From Balanoglossus misakiensis (Eukaryota > Hemichordata): a stretch of 64,000 nt of DNA. Positions 55,504-64,000 of the stretch are shown in pieces (the first letter of the stretch is position 1; each line of letters starts with the position of its first letter). Below the pieces are notes generated by a model. That model did no database searches and was not told where the DNA came from. It saw only the letters and a list, made by a program, of their open reading frames with translations. The stretch is taken from the NCBI GenBank assembly GCA_040954595.2, contig CM082589.2:10230001-10294000 (forward strand), given 5' to 3'. Made by a program: the position numbers and the translations under genes.

Positions 55504-57471
55504 CAATACGCCAACCTTTAAAATATTACTTTAGAAAGTTTGTATTCATACTTTCTTCAAGTTGTCATAACGCTAACCCGAAATGTGTTTTAGTATTGCC
55601 TTTGTATTAATGGGCTAGATTCATGGCGTTATATGTCATAAATTAAAAAGACAACCCTTATTGTTTTTGATAATATTTATGTCGGAGAATCCACAATGAA
55701 AAATATGTATTTTCAATTTCATAACTCAAAATAATTTTCAAATCCATGACCTTATTTTCAACTCCAGTGATCGTACATCCTGAACCTTGTTCCAGTAAAT
55801 GATTGGTCATTACAGGGTTAATGGGCACTCTCCCGTTCTCTTCCTCCGCAGTTTCATTCATGTTCTTGTTTGACGGAAATGGGTGTGACCAGACGATTGA
55901 ATGTTTTCATGTGGGTTGAGTTGTTCATCGGGAACGGCCTCCTGGTGTGTCTGTACAGGTACGCAAGGAGAAACTGCCCACAAGAAGCTGCGAGTGAAAC
56001 TATTTAAGGTAGTATGTGCCTCGCGGTCCGAGATTCTGACAAATGATAGTCCTCAAAACTTTTTCAAGTCATTGATTTACTAAAGTGTGTGGTGAGTCTC
56101 TTTGAAAACAACAACAATATTACTCATCATATTGTAATTTTTTGAAACTATAAAATGAAGTTGACAATGCACCAAACAGATTCTATTTATTTCTTCATGA
56201 CCATGTTCACCCCAAGGTCATATGGACCTGCAAGTATATGCCAGAGCCAGAGTCGACATTACCGAAGCCAGAGTTTAAAGCTTACAGGTCACCCCTTGCC
56301 AGCTCATGACTAGCTAAACTGCCATGGATGCCAAGAGATATATGACTACGGTAACCTGTAGATGGTTTCAGTATGTTTGAAGAAAGTGGTGGCGCACTTT
56401 TGGCTACATTTGAAATGGCTATGGTACCAGTGGTTGAATTTGCAAAGGTGACCTTTGACCTGGCATCTTTAAAGATATTAAAGAACGATTTACCATTCCT
56501 TGTTGTCGTAAAATGACATCTGTAATAACTTATATTTTATCTGTTCATCTTGAAGTACTATATATTTAAACGCCAATTTTCCATTGCCAATCAAGTTTTT
56601 ACAAATAAATTGTAATATGCATGTTGATTTTACAAAAACTCCTTACTTCCAAGTGAATTCTGTTACACATCACGTAACTATTTTCCCCACGAATTCTTCA
56701 GTTGCTAACTCGGAAATTTCATATATTGGGCAGAAATTGGATACATTACCCAGCCATTAAAATTACAGTTTTCTATTTTAATTGATCGTCCATAACTTCA
56801 AGTACTTTGACTTGACATACATTAAAAACATCATGGTGAATAAATAAAAATTATTTGATTATCTAATTGTGCATGTTTACATGGTTTTATTTTAGTATGC
56901 TGGGTACTTAATGTCTAATGGCTCGCTGATTTTATACTGTTCAAGATGACAATCTAATTTTAGTTTTCAGCTGATAATTGAAATCAATGATTCAAAAAAA
57001 ATGAATTTTGACATGAATAAACTTCTTGTTCATGGCAGTTGCTGTGTTTTGTTTCATTTGTATTCAATTTTTGCAAGCATACCATTGAGCACAGTTTGAT
57101 TTGATTAAACACGTTTATCGGAAAATTTTGTCATTTGAAATATCTGTTTTTGCGCCCTCTACCATTTGACCAAATGATTCTCTTATTTTGGTGGCCTTTG
57201 TCTGTGTATATGAGAATACTATAGTACTCTCGCATCGATCATAGTAGAAGTTGATAACGTCTCTTGCCACGTGGCCTGGAAGAAAGGCGATCTTTAGAGT
57301 AAAAAAAACAAACTATCCAGATAGGAAGCTAGAAAAGAAGTTGAATCGTTGAAATTTTATTTATTTTATATTGTTAATATCGTTGGTGATGTTGACTGGC
57401 CGACAATCTTTGTCACACGAGTCTTTGCAGGCAGATTAAAACATTGCCTATTCCAGCAATAATCACAACAG
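55504..57471 (+). repeat. 1.97-kb dispersed repeat, copy 2
   Basis: Same orientation and extent as 38717-40685. The unrelated flanks at both ends show these are the repeat's borders, or those of the duplicated segment. No coding frame with recognisable domains was found. Confidence 0.9.
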
Positions 57472-58449
57472 GAGTGTGTCACACAGGAGACAGTTGGGAT
57501 TATAGTCATAATCTACCTTAGTTTGTTGTCAACAACCAGATGTGGTCGCATTCCGTGCATCCGTGCATATTTTGGAACAACGACTCTATCGAACAGACGT
57601 ATTTCAAACACCTTGGAGAAAAACATCGATGACCACTGGAATTGACTGTCGCTTGAAATCCGATAGGAATACACCTGTTTACGGTGGACGATACCGACAC
57701 TCCTCTGCTAACTTAATCTGCTCTGCTAACTATACCTGCTTTGATTAAGTTGCGTCTAAAACTTTCCTTACAATACAATGTGGGTCTCGACTGTCGGTCC
57801 CAACTATAGCGACGACAGCCTCGGTATGTTTCGCCGATAGCAATCCGGAGATGAAATTTGCATACAGCAATATCTTTCAAGATAAATAATTTATGTCCTA
57901 AAGGTATTACTTTTAGTGGTCTGACGGAGACGTTTTCTGCTGTAACATGCAAAACCTGCGGCGGACCTGAGGTCATGTTGCGAACACTGTAGTTTTGTTA
58001 CGCCCGCCATCCTTCGGACGTTTACCTCATCGGGGCTTCTTTGGGGAATCAGCCACGTCCGAAGGGTGAGAGTGTAAATTCTCTCCCTCTCCTTCTCCAC
58101 CCAACATATTCATAGAGTCAGAGAGAGGTACCCGGCATATCGTAAACTTAACGAGAGGCATAACGAGACTTTCAACAAGTTTTCCGAGTAACACAAATAG
58201 TTGTGGTTTATTACTGGTCACACGTAAGAATTACACGACTCTATCCATGCTCGTTGACTCCCGTCACGGATCTCCGGTGATAATAATGTGATATCAAATT
58301 TCACCACCTCTTATTAATACGTTAGTCAAGTATTATGTCATAAAAGGAACACGTCATCTTAATATTTCTTAAACATGAACTTAGCGCGTGATATCTCTAT
58401 CTCGTTCTGACATGTATCAATTACACAATCTTGTTTACTCTGAGTCAAA
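57472..58449. other. Unassigned region with a possible minus-strand exon
   Basis: A minus-strand frame at about 57976-57800 contains IPLGHKLFILKDIA followed by an IGET word, reminiscent of the SAF domain of altronate-dehydratase-like proteins. It starts near an ATGGCGGGC and could be a 5' exon, but it is short and out of frame with that start. The GGTCTCGACTGTCGGTCCCA motif near 57783 is shared with 40876. Nothing else was recognised. Confidence 0.25.
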
Positions 58450-61400
58450 TACCTATTTTTTTTTGGTGATTTTCACCGATGTTTTTTTTTTCAAAAATCG
58501 ACGAACCAATGATTTTTTTCAAAATCGACGAAATTTTGAGATTATGCAAAGTCGAAAATTTTTCATTTTTTGATGATTTTCACCCATGATTTTTTTCAAA
58601 AATCTACGAAATTTTGAGATTTTGCAAACTCGAAAATTTGTCATTTTTTTATGATTTTCACCCATGATTTTTTTTTAAAAATCGACGAACCCATAATTTT
58701 TTTCAAAATCGACGAAATTTTGAGATTTTGCAGTCTAAAATGTTTCATTTTTTGATGATTTTCACCCATGTTTTTTTTTCAAAAATCGACGAACCCATGT
58801 TTTTTTTCAAAAGTCGACGAAATTTTGAGATTTTGCAGTCTTAAATTTGTCATTTTTTGATGGTTTTCACCCATGTTTTTTTAAAAATTCGACGAACCCG
58901 TGATTTTTTTTCAAAATCGACGAAATTTTGAGATTTTGCAAAATCAAAAATTTGTCATTTTTTGATGATTTTCACCCATGTTTTTTTTTTCAGAAATCGA
59001 CGAACGCATGTTTTTTTTCAAAAATCGACGAAATTTTGAGATTTTGCAGTCGAAAATTTGTCATTTTTTGATGGTTTTCACCCATGTTTTTTTAAAAAAT
59101 CGACGAACCCGTGATTTTTTTCAAAATCGACGAAATTTTGAGATTTTGCAAAATCAAAAATTTGTCATTTTTTTGATGATTTTCACCCATGATTTTTTTT
59201 CAAAAATCGACGAAATTTTGAGATTTGCAGTCGAAAATTTGTCATTTTTTGATGATTTTCACCCATGATTTTTTCAAAAATCGACGAACCCATATTTTTT
59301 TTCAAAATCGACGAAATTTTGAGATTTTGCAAAGTCGAAAATTTGTCATTTTTTGATGATTTTCACCCATGTTTTTTTTTTCAAAAATCGACGATATTTT
59401 GAGATTTCGCAAAGTTGAAAATTTGACATTTGTTGATGATTTTCATGAGCTATAGCCTATGATTTTTTTTTCAAAAATCGACGAAATTTTGAGATTTTGC
59501 AGTCGAAAATTTGTCATTTTGTTGATTTTCACCCATGTTTTTTTTAAACAATCGACGAACCCATGATTTTTTTTCAAAATCGACGAACTTTTGAGATTTT
59601 GCAAAATCGAAAATTTGTCATTTTTTGATGATTTTCACCCATGATTTTTTTTCAAAAATCGACGAACCCATAATTTTTTTCAAAATCGACGAAATTTTGA
59701 GATTTTGCAAAGTCGAAAATTTTTCATTTTTTGATGATTTTCACCCATGTTTTTTTAAAAAATCAACGAACCCATGATTTTTTTTCAAAATCGACGAAAT
59801 TTTGAAATTTTGCAAAATCAAAAATTTGTCGTTTTTTTGAGGATTTTCACCCATGATTTTTTTTTCAAAAATCGACGAAATTTTGAGATTTTGCAGTCGA
59901 AAATTTGTCATTTTGTTGATTTTCACCCATGTTTTTTTTAAACAATCGACGAACCCATGATTTTTTTTCAAAATCGACGAACTTTTGAGATTTTGCAAAA
60001 TCGAAAATTTGTCATTTTTTGATGATTTTCACCCATGATTTTTTTTCAAAAATCGACGAACCCATAATTTTTTTCAAAATCGACGAAATTTTGAGATTTT
60101 GCAAAGTCGAAAATTTTTCATTTTTTGATGATTTTCACCCATGTTTTTTTAAAAAATCAACGAACCCATGATTTTTTTTCAAAATCGACGAAATTTTGAA
60201 ATTTTGCAAAATCAAAAATTTGTCGTTTTTTTGAGGATTTTCACCCATGATTTTTTTTTCAAAAATCGACGAAATTTTGAGATTTTGCAGTCGAAAATTT
60301 GTAAATTTTTGATGATTTTCACCCATGTTTTTTTAAAAAATCAACGAACCCATGCTTTTTTTCAAAAGTCGACGAAATTTTAAGATTTTGCAGTCTTAAA
60401 TTTGTCATTTTTTGATGGTTTTCACTCATGTTTTTTTAAAAAATCGACGAACCCGTGATTTTTTTTCAAAATCGACGAAATTTTGAGATTTTGCAAAATC
60501 AAAAATTTGTCATTTTTTTGATGATTTTCACCCATGATTTTTTTTCAAAATCGACGAAATTTTGAAATTTTGCAAAATCAAAAATTTGTCGTTTTTTTGA
60601 GGATTTTCACCCATGATTTTTTTTTCAAAAATCGACGAAATTTTGAGATTTTGCAGTCGAAAATTTGTAAATTTTTGATGATTTTCACCCATGTTTTTTT
60701 AAAAAATCAACGAACCCATGCTTTTTTTCAAAAGTCGACGAAATTTTAAGATTTTGCAGTCTTAAATTTGTCATTTTTTGATGGTTTTCACTCATGTTTT
60801 TTTAAAAAATCGACGAACCCGTGATTTTTTTTCAAAATCGACGAAATTTTGAGATTTTGCAAAATCAAAAATTTGTCATTTTTTTGATGATTTTCACCCA
60901 TGATTTTTTTTCGAAAATCGACGAAATTTTGAGATTTTGCAGTCGAAAATTTGTCATTTTTTGAAGATTTTCACCCATGATTTTTTTCAAAAATCGACGA
61001 ACCCATAATTTTTTTCAAAATCGACGAAATTTTGACATTTTGCAAAGTCGAAAATTTGTCATTTTTTGATGATTTTCACCCATGTTTTTTTTCAAAAATC
61101 GACGAACCCATGGTTTTTTTTCAAAAATCGACGATATTTTGAGATTTCGCAAAGTTGAAAATTTGACATTTGTTGATGATTTTCATGAGCTACAGCCAAT
61201 GATTTTTTTTTCAAAAATCGACGAAATTTTGAGATTTTGCAGTCGAAAATTTGTCATTTTGTTGATTTTCACCCATGTTTTTTTTAAACAATCGACGAAC
61301 CCATGATTTTTTTTCAAAATCGGCGAACTTTTGAGATTTGGAAAATCGAAAATTTGTCATTTTTTGATGATTTTCACCCATGATTTTTTTACAAAAATCG

Positions 61401-62517
61401 ACGAACCCATGATTTTTTTCAAAATCGACGAAATTTTGAGGTTTTGCAAAGTCGAAAATTTTTCATTTTTTGATGATTTTCACCCATGTTTTTTTTTAAA
61501 AATCAACGAACCCATGATTTTTTTTCCAAATCGACGAAATTTTGAGATTTTGCAAAGTCGAAAATTCACCCATGTTTTTTTAAAAAATCAACGAACCCAT
61601 GATTTTTTTCAAAATCGATGAAATTTTGAGATTTTGCAAAGTCGAAAATTCACCCATGTTTTTTTTCAAAAATCGACGAACCCATAATTTTTTTCAAAAT
61701 CGACGAAATTTTGAGATTTTGCAAAATCAAAAATTTGTCATTTTTTGATGATTTTCACCATGATTTTTTTCAAAAATCGACGAAATTTTGAGATTTCGCA
61801 AAGTTGAAAATTTGACATTTGTTGATGATTTTCATGAGCTATAGCCCATGATTTTTTTTTCAAAATCGACGAACCCATGTTTTTTTTTCAAAAATCGACG
61901 ATATTTTGAGATTTCGCAAAGTTGAAAATTTGACATTTGTTGATGATTTTCATGAGCTATAGCCCATGATTTTTTATTTCAAAAATCGACGAAATTTTGA
62001 GATTTGCAAAGTCGAACATTGGTCATTTTGATGATTTTCACCCATTTTTTTTTTTCAAAAATCGACGAACCCATAATTTTTTTTCAAAATCGACGAAATT
62101 TTGAGATTTTGCAAAGTCGAAAATTTGTCATTTTTTGATGATTTTCATCCATGTTTTTTTTCACAATTCAACGAACCCATGATTGTTTTCAAAATCGACG
62201 AAATTTTGAGATTTTGCAAGAACCCATGATTTTTTTCAAATTCGACGAAATTTTGAGATTTTGCAAAGTCGAAAATTTGTCATTTTTTGATGATTTTCAC
62301 CCATGATTTTTTGCAAAAATCGACGAACCCATGATTTTTTTCCAAAATCGACGAAATTTTGAGATTTTGCAAAGTCGAAAATTTGTCATTTTTTGATGAT
62401 TTTCATCCATGTTTTTTTTTTCAAAATTCAACGAACCCATGATTTTTTTCAAAATCGACGAAATTTTGAGATTTTGCAAGAACCCATGATTTTTTTCAAA
62501 ATCGACGAAATATTGAG
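58450..62517 (+). repeat. Satellite 2: ~105-bp A/T-rich array, forward orientation
   Basis: Monomer landmarks are GATGATTTTCACCCATG, TTTTTCAAAAATCGACGAA, CCCATGATTTTTTTC, TTTTGAGATTTTGCAAAGTC and GAAAATTTGTCA. Spacing is 104-105 bp for full units and about 79 bp where one CGACGAACCCATG half is missing. Higher-order duplications occur: 59521 repeats at 59915 (offset 394), and 60168-60383 repeats at 60534-60749 (offset 366). A rarer variant carries TTTCATGAGCTATAGCC. Open frames are low-complexity echoes. Confidence 0.95.
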
Positions 62518-64000
62518 GGTTCGTCGATTTTTGAAAAAAAACATGGGAGAAAATCTTCAAAAAATGGGAATTTTGTCGATTTTTGAAAAAAAAAATCATG
62601 GGTGAAAATCATCAAAAAATGACAAATTTTCGACTTTGCAAAATCTCAAAATTTCGTCGATTTTTGAGAAAAATCATGGGTGAAAATCATCAAAAAATGA
62701 CAAATTTTCGACTTTGCAAAATCTCAAAATTTCGTCGATTTTTGAAAAAAAACATGGATGAAAATCATCGAAAAATGACAAATTTTCGACTGCAAAATCT
62801 CAAAATTTTGTCGATTTTGAAAAAAGTATGGGTTCGTCGATTTTTAAAAAAAATCATGGGTGAAAATCATCAAAAAATGACAAATTTTCGACTTTGCAAG
62901 AACTTCGAGATTTTCGTCGATTTTTGAAAAAAAAAATCGTGGGGGGGGGGGAAATCATAAAAAAATGACAAATTTTCGACTTTGCAAAATCTCAAAATAT
63001 CGTCGATTTTGGAAAAAAAAACATGGGTTCGTCGAAAAAAAAACATGGGTGAAAATCATCAAAAAATGACAAATTTTCGACTTTGCAAAATCTCAAAAGT
63101 CCGTCGATTTAAAAAAAAAACATGGGTGAAAATCTTCAAAAAATGACAAATTTTCGACTTTGCAAAAACTCAAAATTTCGTCGATTTTTGAAAAAAAATG
63201 GGTGAAAATCATCAAAAAATGACAAATTTTCGACTGCACAATCTTAAAATTTCGTAAATTTTTGAAAAAAAATCATGGGTAAAAATCATCAATAAATGAA
63301 AAATGTTCGACTTTGCAAAATCTCAAAATTTCGTCGATTTTTGAAAAAAATCATGGGTGAAAATCATCAAAAAATGACAAATTTTCGACTTTGCAAAATT
63401 TTCAAAAATTCGTCGATTTTTGAAAAAAAAATGGGTTATAGCTGATGAAAATCATCAACAAATGACAAATTTTTGACTGCAAAATCTCAAAATTTCGTCG
63501 ATTTTTGAAAAAAAAACATGGATGAAAATCATCAAAAAATGACAAATTTTCGACTGCAAAATCTCAAAATTTTGTCGATTTTGAAAAAAGTATGGGTTCG
63601 TCGATTTTTAAAAAAAATCATGGCTGAAAATCATCAAAAACTGACAAATTTTCGACTTTGCAAGAACTTCGAGATTTTCGTCGATTTTTGAAAAAAAAAA
63701 TCGTGGGGGGGGGGGGGGGGGGAATCATAAAAAAATGACAAATTTTCGACTTTGCAAAATCTCAATATATCGTCGATTTTGGAAAAAAAAAAACATGGGT
63801 TCGTCGAAAAAAAAACGGGTGAAAATCATCAAAAAATGACAAATTTTCGAATTTGCAAAATCTCAAAAGTCCGTCGATTTTGAAAAAAAACATGGGTGAA
63901 AATCTTCAAAAAATGATTCTTGAAAAAAAAATGGGTGAAAATCATCAAAAATGACAAAGTTTCGACTTTGCAAAATCTCAAAATTTCATCGATTTCTGAA
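62518..64000 (-). repeat. Satellite 2 in inverted orientation
   Basis: From the GGTTCGTCGATTTTTGAAAA word onward, every landmark appears as its reverse complement (CATGGGTGAAAATCATC, TTCGACTTTGCAAAATCTC). A ~765-bp internal duplication includes a G11 run (62941-62951) repeated as G18 (63705-63722). The array runs off the window end. Confidence 0.95.

Noticed and set aside
58450-64000. Phe/Lys/Asn-rich ORFs in satellite 2
   Set aside because: Low-complexity translations of the A/T-rich monomer on both strands, disrupted by homopolymer length changes.

Overview
This is eukaryotic, AT-rich, non-coding-dominated DNA from an animal. There are spliced genes with GT-AG introns, LTR retrotransposons, tRNA-derived SINEs, MITEs and two large satellites, and no prokaryotic features. 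The SINE 3' body and a Gmr1-like retroelement (a group known from deuterostomes) suggest a marine invertebrate deuterostome such as amphioxus, a hemichordate or an echinoderm. That is inference; the species cannot be fixed from the sequence. I found no ordinary housekeeping gene. Almost every recognisable unit is mobile or repetitive.

Layout. 1-840: a diverged copy of a dispersed repeat. 1603-17622: a ~192-bp satellite of roughly 80 monomers with multi-kb internal duplications. 17623-21848: SINE 3' bodies and full SINEs, degenerate tandem repeats, a foldback insertion and a TTAA-flanked MITE. 21849-33285: a TTAA-inserted transposon carrying an 11-exon Kolobok-like transposase gene whose 3' end is missing. 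Its intron 9 holds another TTAA element (26870-27664), and its intron 10 holds a young 5.0-kb Ty3/gypsy element (28151-33151) with identical 154-bp LTRs and a 5-bp target duplication. 33548-38716: satellite fragments and second copies of the SINE/tandem-repeat/MITE block. 38717-40685 and 55504-57471: two copies of a ~1.97-kb dispersed repeat. About 42200-51780: a broken Gmr1-like retroelement with PR-INT-RT order, split by a ~5.4-kb DNA transposon (about 44324-49742). That transposon carries an unrecognised plus-strand ORF and a two-exon minus-strand transposase-like gene. 53677-54604: a TIR element with a 9-bp target duplication, itself hit by a TTAA MITE. 58450-64000: a second satellite (~105-bp A/T-rich unit) that reverses orientation near 62518.

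How the pieces relate. The ends of the Kolobok-like transposon match those of two MITEs (19768-20098 and 37842-38183), so this transposase family is a plausible mobiliser of them. A paralogous empty site at 35945-35948 fixes its left insertion point at a TTAA. Insertions are nested up to three deep, which allows relative dating.

Caveat. Several otherwise intact reading frames break by exactly one base inside A or T homopolymers. Exon-length arithmetic supports this for the two spliced genes. This may be residual long-read error rather than decay.
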